From a virus, in IMG/VR virus record IMGVR_UViG_3300025652_000641, positions 1 through 21,900 of that record: a stretch of 21,900 bases of DNA; one strand, 5' to 3'. Shown here in pieces: positions 12,869 through 21,900 of this stretch (positions are counted from its first letter, which is position 1; the number at the start of each line of letters is the position of its first letter). A program made the position numbers and the translations under genes. The notes beneath the pieces were generated by a model. That model made no database searches, was not told the DNA's origin, and worked only from the letters and a program-made list of their open reading frames with translations.

Positions 12869-13183
12869 ATGTCAAAACCCACTATTATATATCCAGAAGA
12901 CTTTAAAACAAAGTGTTTTAATTATCTTCGACACTTTATGGATATTAGATTATTAATGTCTGCGATAGAGCACCGCAGAGATAATGTAGTACGATACTAT
13001 CTTGAAAATGCTATAGATGATCCAGAATTATATGTGGATCATATGGTAGATGACGGAGATCGTGTTGTCGCAAATGCTAAAATTCATGCCCACAAGCAGC
13101 GGCAAGAATTATATAATGAGTATATGGATTTATTAACTAAAATTGAAGAAACACAAAATGCAAGACGAGAATTACTACGCTAA
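12869..13183 (+). CDS. Hypothetical helical protein, 104 aa
   Basis: The frame starts 2 bases after the RusA-like gene and overlaps the exonuclease gene by 26 nt. The product is strongly helical and charged (NVVRYYLENAIDDPELYVDH; KQRQELYNEYMDLLTKIEET) with no recognised motif. Position in the recombination block suggests an accessory role, but nothing in the sequence shows what. Confidence 0.7.
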   Translation: MSKPTIIYPEDFKTKCFNYLRHFMDIRLLMSAIEHRRDNVVRYYLENAIDDPELYVDHMVDDGDRVVANAKIHAHKQRQELYNEYMDLLTKIEETQNARRELLR

Positions 13184-14138
13184 AGAATCTGTATCAAATA
13201 GCGATTTAGGATATTTAAAAATATCCCCAAGACAATTTCTTATGCGTAAGCAAAAAGAAATGCAAACTAAAAGTGCTGCAATGGAGCTTGGTACTCTTAT
13301 TCATAAATTTACACTTGAGCCTGATGAGTTTATCATAGCTGATGTAGAACCTGTAACAGGTAAAATGGGGGAATACATACAAGCGTATTTTGAATTAGAG
13401 AAATCTGGAGTAGACAAAGATAAAATTGCTGAAATGGCTTACGCACATGCTCAGTATAAACCATCTCATTCTAAACCAGAGACTATTCTTAAAAGTTTTA
13501 AGAAAAAGCAAGAAAATATTGCTTACTATGAATTCCTTAAAAGAGCTGATGGTAAAATTGCTTTAGGGCAAAAAGACAAACAAGTTATTGAAGGATGTCT
13601 TACATCTCTTAGAGGACATGTAGTAGCTAATAAATTGCTTTTTAACGAGCCTGAAGGTAATGTAGAAACTTTTAATGAGAAAGAAATTTACTTTAATCAA
13701 CATGGTGTAGACTGCAAGTCTAAACTAGACAGAATTATTGTAAATCATGACAGTAAAACAGTGACTATTGTAGATCTTAAAACTACTAGTAACCAAGTAT
13801 ATGGTACTTGCACCCCACTTAATACAGGTACAGGTATATTACTTAGAGACTGGCACACTACAGGATTTATGTATTCATGTTTACAATACTCTTACTACAG
13901 ACAACTAGCATTCTATATGAACGCTGCTATTGCTGAATACCCAGACTATGGAGTAGAAGCTTTTATTGTTGCTGTAGATACAAAAGGTTCTTACGATGCA
14001 GCTGTTTATAAGTTGCCTTCAGAATGGATAGAAGAAGGTGTAAATGAGATACAATGCTTACTTAGCGAGTATCAATATTACAAAGAATCTAATTCTTGGT
14101 CCATAAAGCAAGGTTACGAACAAGTAGTAGAGTATTAA
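13158..14138 (+). CDS. PD-(D/E)XK exonuclease, RecB/Cas4-like (326 aa)
   Basis: The frame can be opened at a TTG at 13143, but ATG 13158, preceded by AAACACAAA, gives the usual beginning for this family (ENYYAKESVSNSDLGYLKIS). Motifs in order: GTLIH with H49, E176 in NEKEIYF, D191 in KSKLDR, D206 and K208 in IVDLKTTS, and Q249 with the Tyr pair in YYRQLAFY. These are the nuclease motifs of the RecB-like/PDDEXK exonucleases that work with phage annealing proteins. It would make the single-stranded ends used by the Sak4-like ATPase. An insertion between 220 and 245 (CTPLNTGTGILLRDWHTTGF) is unusual in length. Confidence 0.88.
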   Translation: MQDENYYAKESVSNSDLGYLKISPRQFLMRKQKEMQTKSAAMELGTLIHKFTLEPDEFIIADVEPVTGKMGEYIQAYFELEKSGVDKDKIAEMAYAHAQYKPSHSKPETILKSFKKKQENIAYYEFLKRADGKIALGQKDKQVIEGCLTSLRGHVVANKLLFNEPEGNVETFNEKEIYFNQHGVDCKSKLDRIIVNHDSKTVTIVDLKTTSNQVYGTCTPLNTGTGILLRDWHTTGFMYSCLQYSYYRQLAFYMNAAIAEYPDYGVEAFIVAVDTKGSYDAAVYKLPSEWIEEGVNEIQCLLSEYQYYKESNSWSIKQGYEQVVEY

Positions 14139-14156
14139 TTTTTTTATTTATTCGCA

Positions 14157-14726
14157 ATGAAGAGAGACTATGAAGGAAGATTGATGCGAAATAAATCTTT
14201 TACTTACATTTTACCTATGATGTCATTGTATTTTGACATTAAACCTCAGAATTTATTAAATACATTTTTACGCAGCAGCGATAAACCAGAATTTAAAAAC
14301 CATATATTCTTTTTATATAAGTTTTCTGGAGATAAAAACTATTTAGTGTATGAAGATTATTTAGAAAATCAAGAATTGTTTGAAGTTTCTTACGATCCTG
14401 ATAAACATCATACTTTATATTGTTTTAAAATTCCTGACAGCTATAAAGATATATACGATAAATTTCTGAAAGGTAGATATTCCGAATTTCCACAGGATTA
14501 TAAAATTCATATTTTTAAATACCACGGTATTAAAAATCCAACACATAGAGTAGCACAAGTTTTATTTAGACACCCTGATCTAAGAGAAGAGTGGGAAGAA
14601 AAACTTGGAGTTGAAATATCAGATGAGGCAGAAGTTTCTTCTCCGCCTGATTTAGAGTTGGAAACATACCAAGAAGAATATAAATACGTTAATCCTTTAA
14701 AACCCGAAGAAAAACCATTTGAATAA
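14157..14726 (+). CDS. Hypothetical protein, 189 aa
   Basis: The ATG follows an 18-nt AT-rich spacer, and the stop is followed with no gap by the rIIA-like start. The body is aromatic and Lys-rich (FKNHIFFLYKFSGDKNYLVY), suggesting a compact mixed fold. The last 45 residues are acidic and Pro/Glu-rich (ELETYQEEYKYVNPLKPEEK) and probably disordered. No catalytic motif is seen and no family is recognised. A link with the rII pair is possible by position only. Confidence 0.75.
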   Translation: MKRDYEGRLMRNKSFTYILPMMSLYFDIKPQNLLNTFLRSSDKPEFKNHIFFLYKFSGDKNYLVYEDYLENQELFEVSYDPDKHHTLYCFKIPDSYKDIYDKFLKGRYSEFPQDYKIHIFKYHGIKNPTHRVAQVLFRHPDLREEWEEKLGVEISDEAEVSSPPDLELETYQEEYKYVNPLKPEEKPFE

Positions 14727-17132
14727 ATGAAACTACAACAACACACGAATGTCGAAGAAGTTATCGGCGTTCAAAAACAACACAAGTTCAAAATTACGGA
14801 CGGATCACAGGCTATCATTATGGATAGCCTGATTAATTTATACTCGGACCCTATTGGTTCGATTGTCCGTGAGATCACTTCTAATTGTATTGATGCAAAC
14901 CGCGAGCGAAACTTAAAGATAGACGGTAAAATTCCTATGGAAACAGAGGATGATAAGTCTTTCTGGTCTAATCGTCAAACGGTTTGTATCGAATATATTA
15001 CGAAGAACACTATCCTAGGCGTGGATGAGTGTATTATGTTCCACGATTATGGTTGTGGTTTATCTCAAGAGCGCGTACAAAATGTATTTACTACATTTGG
15101 CGCATCTACTAAGAGAGATAACAACTACGAGATCGGTGGGTTCGGCCTCGGTGCAAAATCACCTTTGGCTTATGCAGATACTTTTTATGTATCTAGTAGA
15201 CACAATGGTACTGAGACATATTATATGATCTATCGTAATAACGATAACGTTCCACATATGGATCAGGTATATCAGGCAGCTACAGATCAACAAAATGGTA
15301 CCACTATTATTGTCCCTATTAAAAGCAGGTATGATGCTTCTGACTTTAGAGATGCCATCAGTAATCAGCTTGCATACTTTGACAACATTGTATTAAAGAA
15401 TGTTGAAGAAGGTATAGGTAAAGTTCGTAACTATTATCACGGCAAGAATGTAATAGAAGAAACAGATTCTTATGTCATAACTAATGATGGCGCTGATCCG
15501 TGTCTTCTTGTAGGCAGAGTTAGGTATCCTATTAACTGGAGTATGCTTAAAGATGTAGATGAATCCTACTATAAAGCTAGTGTAGCTTTTAAGTTTAATA
15601 TTGGTGTGCTTGATCTTGTACCTTCTCGTGAAGAGATACGATACACTCCTAAAACTATTAAACTTATTAAGACAGTACTTAATGATGTAAAGAAAAAGTT
15701 TAAGGATGATATAGCAGCCAAATATGCTGATATTACAGATTACATTGAATATTTACTTGCTATATCTAATATAGGTGGTGGAGGCTATCACTATTCATCT
15801 CTTACAAGTAGTGATCCATCAGCTGTAAAAGCTAGTATGGCAGCCTTAACAGCTTATGATGTGCAGTACAAGCCTAACGAAACCCTTACTCCTAGTAGAG
15901 GGCATGGTTATGATAGAGCTTTTCATCAAATATTTGATGGTATATCTGTGTATCATTGTAAGAAAACTAGTAATTCTTCTGCTATAGGCGGTGAAACTAT
16001 ATACAATAAAGAGTTGTTTAGTTGGCATGAAGTTTTTGATGCACTTACAAAGGTAGAGCATATGTATTATGTGCAAGGTAACTTTAATAAACTTAAGAGT
16101 TATTCTATTATAAATGGTAGAGAAGAAGAATCTTTTGTAGCATTTAAAGCAGATAAACTTAAGATCGGTGCTAAACTTGAATCTAAATCTAACAATCTTA
16201 CTGACTCTCGTCCTCTAGCTCAGAAGCAAATGACATATACTACTGTGGCTAGATTACTTGGTCAATCTAAATGTATGATGTCCTATGAAGATGTAGAAGA
16301 TGCAGATATTAGTGAGTCTTTTGGTGATGTGGTTGATAACAAGACCCGTCGTAAGATTAACAAGATGGTGTTTGCTCGTGATGCTTATGTTAAAGCTAGT
16401 GGCTATGAAGTAGGTATTAAATATTCTAATCATGAATATAAAATTGCTGATCTTCAAGAAAAACTACAAGAAGAAGATCCTACTTTAAAAGCTGTAGTCT
16501 ATGCTGAAACTAAAGATATTGACGAACTTGAGAAAGTTGTCAAAATTCTTAGTAGCACTAAAGATTACATCTACAGTCAATACGGCGGCTATGATTATCA
16601 CTTTGGAAGTCAATACAAAGTTTTAAAAGTCGCTAAGAGTGTAGCAAAAGATTTTAAAGATTTAGAAGGATTTATAACAGCACATGAGTTTATGAAAAGC
16701 CCAAAACACCTGCAGAGATTTATTACTGCACAGAAAATTAGTGGGTATATTAAAAGTTTTACATTTTTATCTAACTATAAAGAGTATAATGGATCATTGT
16801 TTGGTTTGTACAAATCTCTTGATAAGTATTGTAATGACAATACCAACAGTTGTTGGCGTTGTGAAGACGATATAAAACCTATAGTTAATGAGCTTATGAA
16901 ACTAGATATACCAGATGAAGTTAGGTATAGTATGAACATGATAGATAAGCTAGAAGAGGTGGTAGAATATTCACAAGGTTTAGACCTTTTGAACTATGTA
17001 AACTTCTGCTCTACAGCTAGGAAATCTATAGAAGATTTCTTATCTTTAAAGGACAAACTACCTGGCAATCAACAAATTAAATTAACATTAACAGCTAAAA
17101 ATCAAAATGAAAATGAACTACTTAGTAGCTAA
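14727..17132 (+). CDS. rIIA: rIIA-like GHKL ATPase protein (801 aa)
   Basis: The N-terminal part is a GHKL/histidine-kinase-type ATPase domain: N-box REITSNCIDANRE (48-60, with E49 and N53), G1 box FHDYGCGLSQERV (D107, G109, G111), and G2 box IGGFGLGAKSPLAYAD (136-151). This matches the RIIA family of T4-like and other phages, a membrane-associated factor that lets phage overcome prophage exclusion. The length is close to T4 RIIA (725 aa). The remaining 600 residues are helical with long Lys/Glu stretches and no recognised motif. The rIIB-like gene starts within its last codons, as in T4, where the two are adjacent. Confidence 0.9.
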   Translation: MKLQQHTNVEEVIGVQKQHKFKITDGSQAIIMDSLINLYSDPIGSIVREITSNCIDANRERNLKIDGKIPMETEDDKSFWSNRQTVCIEYITKNTILGVDECIMFHDYGCGLSQERVQNVFTTFGASTKRDNNYEIGGFGLGAKSPLAYADTFYVSSRHNGTETYYMIYRNNDNVPHMDQVYQAATDQQNGTTIIVPIKSRYDASDFRDAISNQLAYFDNIVLKNVEEGIGKVRNYYHGKNVIEETDSYVITNDGADPCLLVGRVRYPINWSMLKDVDESYYKASVAFKFNIGVLDLVPSREEIRYTPKTIKLIKTVLNDVKKKFKDDIAAKYADITDYIEYLLAISNIGGGGYHYSSLTSSDPSAVKASMAALTAYDVQYKPNETLTPSRGHGYDRAFHQIFDGISVYHCKKTSNSSAIGGETIYNKELFSWHEVFDALTKVEHMYYVQGNFNKLKSYSIINGREEESFVAFKADKLKIGAKLESKSNNLTDSRPLAQKQMTYTTVARLLGQSKCMMSYEDVEDADISESFGDVVDNKTRRKINKMVFARDAYVKASGYEVGIKYSNHEYKIADLQEKLQEEDPTLKAVVYAETKDIDELEKVVKILSSTKDYIYSQYGGYDYHFGSQYKVLKVAKSVAKDFKDLEGFITAHEFMKSPKHLQRFITAQKISGYIKSFTFLSNYKEYNGSLFGLYKSLDKYCNDNTNSCWRCEDDIKPIVNELMKLDIPDEVRYSMNMIDKLEEVVEYSQGLDLLNYVNFCSTARKSIEDFLSLKDKLPGNQQIKLTLTAKNQNENELLSS

Positions 17133-18120
17133 AGTAACGCCGAGTGACGTTACAGTAATTATTGATGGAAAGCACAAGAGAATCCGAAAGGATTCTCCTG
17201 ATGCTGAATTAGTTATTGCTCTCGTAAAGCAATACAATTCGTGTAATATTCTAACTGAGAGGGAAGATATTATTACAAAGATAGAAGAACTTTGCAATCC
17301 TGCAAAGAAAATTGAATTTAATTCTGATGGAAGATTTGAATTCGATGGTAACTCTGCTATGTATCTTAAAGGTACAAGCGATCCGATACCTGAGTTTCTT
17401 GCTAAAAAGCTTTTAGAATATATTGACAAAGGTTTAAACGTAGAAGCTCTGGTTAACTTCTGGAAGAACACGTTGCTTAACCCTGATAAAGGTGTTAGAC
17501 AACAGCTGTTCGGATTCTTAGAACATAATGGACATCCTATCACTGATAAGGGATATTTCTTAGCTTATAAAGCTGTAGCTGTTAAACGTAAGTTTGATGT
17601 AGAAACAGGTGAAGAGGTTATAAGTATTCGTTATGACGAAGAAACAGGTGAGCGTGTGGAAGAAACTCTTAATCATTCTATGACGTTTAAACCGTTCCAT
17701 TCTGGGTCTCATGGTATGACTATTAAAATGGGTGAGCCTATTACAATGCCAAGAGAAGAGTGTGATTCTGATCCTGATGTAACTTGTTCTGCAGGTTTAC
17801 ATGTAGGCTCTATGCAATATGTACATGATTTTGGTTACAGTGATAGAGTAATACTTGAAGTATTAGTTAGTCCTCGTAACGTTGTAGCCGTTCCTACTGA
17901 CTATAACAATACAAAAATGCGATGCTGTGAATACTATCCTATTGCTATTACTAATGGTGAGAATGATACTATTTACTTAGAATCTGACTATGCAGCATTT
18001 GATCATGCTACTATGGAAGATGATATTGTAAACTATGAAGAATCTAAACGAGATGTAATTAAACAAATCGAAGATGAGTTAGCAGAACGCAGACTTGTTG
18101 CAGATTCTATTATAGATTAA
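17107..18120 (+). CDS. rIIB: rIIB-like protein (337 aa)
   Basis: The segment FWKNTLLNPDKGVRQQLFGF, then FLEHNGHPITDKGYFLAYKA, and later CSAGLHVGSMQYVHDFGY, followed by VILEVLVSPRNVVAVPTDYN, is the conserved core of phage RIIB-like proteins. T4 RIIB (312 aa) works with RIIA against exclusion, at the membrane or at the replication complex. An N-terminal basic region (KHKRIRK) could bind nucleic acid. Two ATGs lie at 17107 and 17113; the first is used here. It overlaps the rIIA-like gene by 26 nt and is the last gene of the + block, 83 bases before the convergent - strand gene. Confidence 0.88.
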   Translation: MKMNYLVAKVTPSDVTVIIDGKHKRIRKDSPDAELVIALVKQYNSCNILTEREDIITKIEELCNPAKKIEFNSDGRFEFDGNSAMYLKGTSDPIPEFLAKKLLEYIDKGLNVEALVNFWKNTLLNPDKGVRQQLFGFLEHNGHPITDKGYFLAYKAVAVKRKFDVETGEEVISIRYDEETGERVEETLNHSMTFKPFHSGSHGMTIKMGEPITMPREECDSDPDVTCSAGLHVGSMQYVHDFGYSDRVILEVLVSPRNVVAVPTDYNNTKMRCCEYYPIAITNGENDTIYLESDYAAFDHATMEDDIVNYEESKRDVIKQIEDELAERRLVADSIID

Positions 18121-18177
18121 TATATTAAAAATCTAGCGTGTTGTTGTTGATTACTTGTTGTTGTGCTAGAGTTAGAT

Positions 18178-18198
18178 AGAGGGGCCTTGAGCCCCTCT
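18178..18198. terminator. Bidirectional terminator between convergent blocks
   Basis: AGAGGGGC 18178-18185 and GCCCCTCT 18191-18198 form a perfect 8-bp GC-rich stem with a 5-nt loop between the rIIB-like stop (18120) and the - strand stop (18204). Flanking bases are AT-rich on both sides (CTCTATTAAT and TATCTAAC on -). A second, longer-range inverted repeat, TCTAGC 18132-18137 with GCTAGA 18165-18170, lies just before it. It probably stops transcription from both directions. Confidence 0.8.
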
Positions 18199-18203
18199 CT
18201 CTA

Positions 18204-18659
18204 TTAATCTTGACAAGCTACAAATGTTTCAATTTGTATCGTACCACTACTAGATTTTGCTGATATTTTATCTATAGCAGTTGGGGCATCGTATGTAGTA
18301 CCTATTGTACTAGATGAGTCTCCATCTTCTATAGCATTCATCAAACTATTGCCTAATAAAAAATGATCTTCTGGTTCTACTTTTACAAAGTATTCAGAAT
18401 CTGCTTGAGATACTCGTAAGAAAATATCTGCAGAAGCATCTAAGTTTGTAATACGTAAGTATTGTACAGACCCGTCTTTAAATGTACCTGCGGCTGCAGC
18501 TGCACCAAATTTAATCACGTCTACAAAGTTAGTACCCACATCCATTATTCTGTGAGATACTTCATTTACAGTTTCAGTGTGTACGTTTGTTGTACCTCTA
18601 TCAGTACTACCGTCACCCATTGTGACAGCTTCAGTCAGTGTTATCGTAAGTGTTGCCAT
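18204..18659 (-). CDS. Probable virion structural protein, 151 aa
   Basis: The product is beta-rich with alternating polar and hydrophobic residues, many Ser/Thr/Gly/Asp and no long helix (ATLTITLTEAVTMGDGSTDR; SVQYLRITNLDASADIFLRV). This composition and length are typical of small Ig-like or jelly-roll decoration or tail proteins of marine phages. No Cys pair except one Cys near the end. It lies on the opposite strand from the replication block, next to the giant virion-type protein, which supports a structural role. The exact role is not known. Confidence 0.72.
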   Translation of the reverse strand: MATLTITLTEAVTMGDGSTDRGTTNVHTETVNEVSHRIMDVGTNFVDVIKFGAAAAAGTFKDGSVQYLRITNLDASADIFLRVSQADSEYFVKVEPEDHFLLGNSLMNAIEDGDSSSTIGTTYDAPTAIDKISAKSSSGTIQIETFVACQD

Positions 18660-18795
18660 TATCTATAATTATAAAAATTTGTATTAATCCTAAAAAAAAT
18701 TGTATTTCATAGTAAGGAGCATATTCTTCTGGTTGGAAATGTCTAATCCCAAATAATAATCCTTTTGCCCATTGTATTCCAAAAGCTATCTTCAT
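18631..18795 (-). CDS. Small membrane peptide, 54 aa
   Basis: The frame runs from ATG (complement of 18793-18795) to TGA (complement of 18631-18633). It starts on the last base of the giant gene's TAA (TAATG on the - strand) and overlaps the structural-type gene by 29 nt. Residues 33-45 (FFLGLIQIFIIID and upstream QPEEYAPYYEIQ) form a hydrophobic helix following a more polar part (MKIAFGIQWAKGLLFGIRHF). This coupling on both sides makes it likely a real gene. It may be a holin-like or membrane-bound virion component, but that is not shown. Confidence 0.6.
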   Translation of the reverse strand: MKIAFGIQWAKGLLFGIRHFQPEEYAPYYEIQFFLGLIQIFIIIDNGNTYDNTD

Positions 18796-21700
18796 TATTT
18801 TACTGGTTTATATAAGAATCCTAATGCTTCGTCTATTTTTCTACCTGTTTGGTACCATATAGGAACTAAATCTTTGAATTCTTTTTCAAGTTTTAATGTC
18901 CCTTTACGTTTACCTTGTGTGTATGTTTCAAATTCACCTCCCATACTTACAGCTGCAATATCTGAGTAAAGTTGATCCATTAATTCAATACCATTTTGTA
19001 TTAAACTTATAGATGCTGCAGGAGATCTTAATATTCTAAGCCCTTCTGTAATAGATGTAAATGCTCTAAGTTCTGAATACAATCTACGTGTGTAGAATGC
19101 GGTTAACATCATAAGAGCTTTTTGTTTTTCATCATCTTCATCTTGTGCTGCTGAATATAGTAAAGCACTAACGTTAGCGGCTATAAGCATTATAGTCATT
19201 TCTGTTACAGTCTTTAAAATATTAGCTTTTTCTCTAGCAGATAGTTTAGCCCAGTTATCAGTTGTTAGCTCTAAAGAGAATTTTTTATAATCTCTAAATA
19301 GATTTCTAATAAATCTAACTGTAGTTGTATATGTACCCTCATCTAGATCTTGTATTTCTCTACTGTAGTACAAATCTTCTGCCGTAAGCGCTTCATTTGG
19401 TATTAAAGATGTTCCTATACCTCTATATCTTCTACGTATTCCTGGTTCTAACCATTTTCTAAGCATAAATGCTAACTTACCTACAGCATGTCTTTGCGCC
19501 ATAGCTTGGTTATTTGTAGTGTAGTTACCGTTTAGTCTACGATTTAAATGATTCAGGTATCTTTTTACTTGAAATTCAGCTTTTCTTCTATCTTTTAAAG
19601 ATATTTCTAACCCGCTTTTAAGCTCTATTGATGCTCCTGTTCCTACAAAAGATTTTATCTTAAGTCTAGGGGCCTTTCCTTTATTGTCTATCTCATAGGC
19701 TTCATCATAAGTCATAGCTTCTTCTCTTGACTTAACAACCTCCCCTTTTTTATTTATATATTCCCCTTTAGAATTTTTAACTTTTATTCCTTGTAAAAAC
19801 GAATACATTAATGTGTTTTGTATATAGTGTTCTGCTATATTAGTTACAAAATGTAAAGAGTTGGTATCTGCAATCTGACTAGTTTTTGTTGCACCTGCAA
19901 ACTTTTTTGCTACAGCGCTAAAATCTTGTGTTGATTCAAATATTTCAGATAATAACCCTGTTTTAGAGCTAGGTACAATTTTACCTATGTCTCCTGTGAT
20001 GTTAACTATATCTGCATCATATTTTAACTCTGCTTTTGCAACATCTTTTTTATTAAAATCTATACCACCTACAGATTCTATAAACGTCATAGTTTTACCT
20101 TGAAATACAGAAGCTCCTGCAGAGAAATAGTTACCTATTAAAAACAGGTTCCCTGTATACTTCATTAAAGAAGATGTTAGTTTTTGCATAAATGGATTAC
20201 CTAGAGCTTTAACTCCATACAATCTGTCTTCTATTAAACTACTTAAAGCTTTATAAGAGTTAGACTGATCTCCAGGAACTGTTGCAGGTGTTTGATCTCC
20301 AAACCCTAGCTTTGCAGCTATTTTAGTTTTACCGCCTAAAGTTCTTTGAACCACTTTTCTTGTAGCTAAAGATTCTCTAAATACTTCTAGCATAGGTAAT
20401 GCCTTATATTTTTCTGCATAGTTTGTAGACCCCCAATAATCCATTAGATATATACTAAGCAAATCATAAGACTGTGTCTTTGCATTTACTTTATTATAAT
20501 TTCTAAAATATTTAGGTATTGTTTTTAACTCAGTTGTATCTGCGTCTACAAGTACTTTAATTTGTCTTTTTAAAGTATTCCAAACTTCCATTTCCACTTC
20601 GTCTGGATTCTCTTTATGCAATTCTATATCTGATGCTCTTACCTTAAAACTATCTCCAAGACCAGCTCTTACCCAATCTATTACACCGTTTTCAAAAACA
20701 TTCTCTAACCCTGATTTTTCTATAGCAGGTAATTTAAATCCTGCAGGGTGCCCTAAGTAGTTTTGATCTCTTTTATTTGCAAGGTCTGTTAAGAATTGGT
20801 ACATATCATAATTAGCTTGCCCTTTATTTTTTTTATCTCTAAAATATGCAAACTTAGGGTTATTCCATTTAGATGCAGGTTTATATCCATCCTGATCTTT
20901 AACTTGGTTTACTCTAGACCATTGAGTGTAAGCTCTTTTAGCTGCTATAGCTTCATTACTCTCTTCTCCAAACTCTTCCTCTGCTTCTTTCAAAGCATTT
21001 ATTTTTTCTCTTCTTTGTATATAATACTCTGATTTAATAGGACCTATTAAATATCCTGTTAAATTACCTTTTCCATCTTTTGCTAGTAAGTCATCATACA
21101 ATGTTTGCATGTTTCTAGTATCTTTTCCAACTTTAAATCGCTCGAATAGATCATACGCTTCTTTTGTTTTATTTATAGTCTCGCGCATTACATTATAGTC
21201 TGCAGAGTCTAATATTTCTACAGCTATTTGTACTATCTCATCAGTAAGATCTCTAGGGTTACCAAATAATGCATCAAGAAAACTAATATCTTGACTTTTA
21301 TTTATTAGCATATTTTTAATAGATGCTTTCTGACTGTCTTTTATAGACTGCTCTTCTTGCTTTACTCTATTTGCTACATGCTCGTCTAATGCTTTTTGAT
21401 AATCTGCTTTCTTAGCTCCAGGGTTATTTCTTAACCAAACACTTCTAGGTTCAAAAGCATTTCTAAATCTTCTTTCCGCAAGCCTTAACTGTTTTCCAGG
21501 CAACTCTCCCCAAACATCTCCTATTCTATCTACGTATCCCTCAATTAATCTTTTTCTTGTACTAACTATACGAGATACTAAATCTTTATACTTTATACCT
21601 TTCTTTTCAAAGTATTTTTTTATTGCAGGACTTTTAGTGTCTATTAAATAAACAACATCCTCAATAGCATTAAAATATGTAAACTTAGTTAAGTTCTGAT

Positions 21701-21893
21701 AGTAATCGGATACGTCTAGAGCTAAATTATCTAGCGCTTTATTTACATTAGTAAGTAATGTATCTACTTCTTGCACATATTCTGCAAGCCCTATTTCTGT
21801 ATTTTTTACTTTTAAACTAGTTAGTATCTTTTCTAACTGATTCTTTAATCTTTCTTTAGCACGACGTCTAACATCGTCCTTTGCTTTCATCAT
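18795..21893 (-). CDS. Giant virion-associated protein, C-terminal part (1032 aa, probably incomplete)
   Basis: The frame begins at an ATG 7 bases from the window edge and has no in-frame stop before the edge, so it may continue upstream into a larger protein. The visible part is mostly helical with many Lys/Glu/Asp residues, long coiled-coil-like stretches near residues 1-250, and a region about residues 830-870 (HAVGKLAFMLRKWLEPGIRR, then RYRG) that recurs in very large phage virion proteins. A stretch with hydrophobic residues near 930-950 (TVTEMTIMLIAANVSALLYS) could contact a membrane. It fits a large polyvalent or internal virion protein, perhaps injected with the DNA. No enzyme motif is visible in this part. 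Confidence 0.7.
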   Translation of the reverse strand: MMKAKDDVRRRAKERLKNQLEKILTSLKVKNTEIGLAEYVQEVDTLLTNVNKALDNLALDVSDYYQNLTKFTYFNAIEDVVYLIDTKSPAIKKYFEKKGIKYKDLVSRIVSTRKRLIEGYVDRIGDVWGELPGKQLRLAERRFRNAFEPRSVWLRNNPGAKKADYQKALDEHVANRVKQEEQSIKDSQKASIKNMLINKSQDISFLDALFGNPRDLTDEIVQIAVEILDSADYNVMRETINKTKEAYDLFERFKVGKDTRNMQTLYDDLLAKDGKGNLTGYLIGPIKSEYYIQRREKINALKEAEEEFGEESNEAIAAKRAYTQWSRVNQVKDQDGYKPASKWNNPKFAYFRDKKNKGQANYDMYQFLTDLANKRDQNYLGHPAGFKLPAIEKSGLENVFENGVIDWVRAGLGDSFKVRASDIELHKENPDEVEMEVWNTLKRQIKVLVDADTTELKTIPKYFRNYNKVNAKTQSYDLLSIYLMDYWGSTNYAEKYKALPMLEVFRESLATRKVVQRTLGGKTKIAAKLGFGDQTPATVPGDQSNSYKALSSLIEDRLYGVKALGNPFMQKLTSSLMKYTGNLFLIGNYFSAGASVFQGKTMTFIESVGGIDFNKKDVAKAELKYDADIVNITGDIGKIVPSSKTGLLSEIFESTQDFSAVAKKFAGATKTSQIADTNSLHFVTNIAEHYIQNTLMYSFLQGIKVKNSKGEYINKKGEVVKSREEAMTYDEAYEIDNKGKAPRLKIKSFVGTGASIELKSGLEISLKDRRKAEFQVKRYLNHLNRRLNGNYTTNNQAMAQRHAVGKLAFMLRKWLEPGIRRRYRGIGTSLIPNEALTAEDLYYSREIQDLDEGTYTTTVRFIRNLFRDYKKFSLELTTDNWAKLSAREKANILKTVTEMTIMLIAANVSALLYSAAQDEDDEKQKALMMLTAFYTRRLYSELRAFTSITEGLRILRSPAASISLIQNGIELMDQLYSDIAAVSMGGEFETYTQGKRKGTLKLEKEFKDLVPIWYQTGRKIDEALGFLYKPVK

Positions 21894-21900
21894 TACACCT

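Noticed and set aside
17118-17543. 141-aa frame on the - strand.
   Set aside because: It lies fully inside the rIIB-like gene, opposite to a well-supported family protein, and shows no protein-like motif.
18772-18969. Frames on the + strand to the right of 18204.
   Set aside because: All lie antisense to the giant and structural-type genes and have no start context or homology-like features.

Overview
The window looks like part of the genome of a tailed, apparently lytic double-stranded DNA phage. The likely host is a member of Bacteroidota (marine Flavobacteriia fit best). The host call is an inference. Starts are preceded by A-rich stretches rather than Shine-Dalgarno sequences, genes overlap by 1 to about 80 nt, base composition is AT-rich, and the gene set (family A polymerase, DnaB-type helicase, Sak4-like ATPase, SSB, TOPRIM primase, RusA, rIIA/rIIB, giant virion protein) is that of Cellulophaga-type podoviruses and crAss-like phages. 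No integrase, repressor, insertion sequence or CRISPR array was seen.

Layout. Positions 1-922 hold two structured non-coding segments that flank two small genes. Each ends in a tRNA-like element (106-169 and 822-862) with a good acceptor stem and T-arm but no normal D-arm or anticodon arm. A 196-aa unknown protein (923-1513) and a strong terminator follow. From 1604 to 5381 come small accessory genes, then DNA polymerase A and an SF2 helicase. Positions 5382-5810 (429 nt) carry no obvious gene longer than a 14-codon reading frame. They hold several helices, two terminator-like hairpins and two kinds of short repeat. From 5811 to 18120 all genes lie on + in tight overlapping order: small genes, a radical SAM protein of the spore-photoproduct-lyase type, a DUF932-like protein, a putative helicase loader, DnaB-type helicase, Sak4-like ATPase, SSB, primase, RusA-like resolvase, a PD-(D/E)XK exonuclease, and rIIA and rIIB. 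A bidirectional terminator at 18178-18198 separates this block from the - strand, where a small structural-type protein, a 54-aa membrane peptide and a giant protein (1032 aa, probably cut by the window edge) are read towards it.

How the parts fit. The + block is a replication and recombination module: primase, helicase, helicase loader and polymerase would run the fork; SSB, Sak4-like ATPase, exonuclease and RusA would do annealing-type recombination and junction resolution; rIIA/rIIB probably protect the infection from exclusion. The - block belongs to the virion. The most unusual content is the RNA: two related tRNA-ended modules near the left edge and the large structured intergenic region in the middle.
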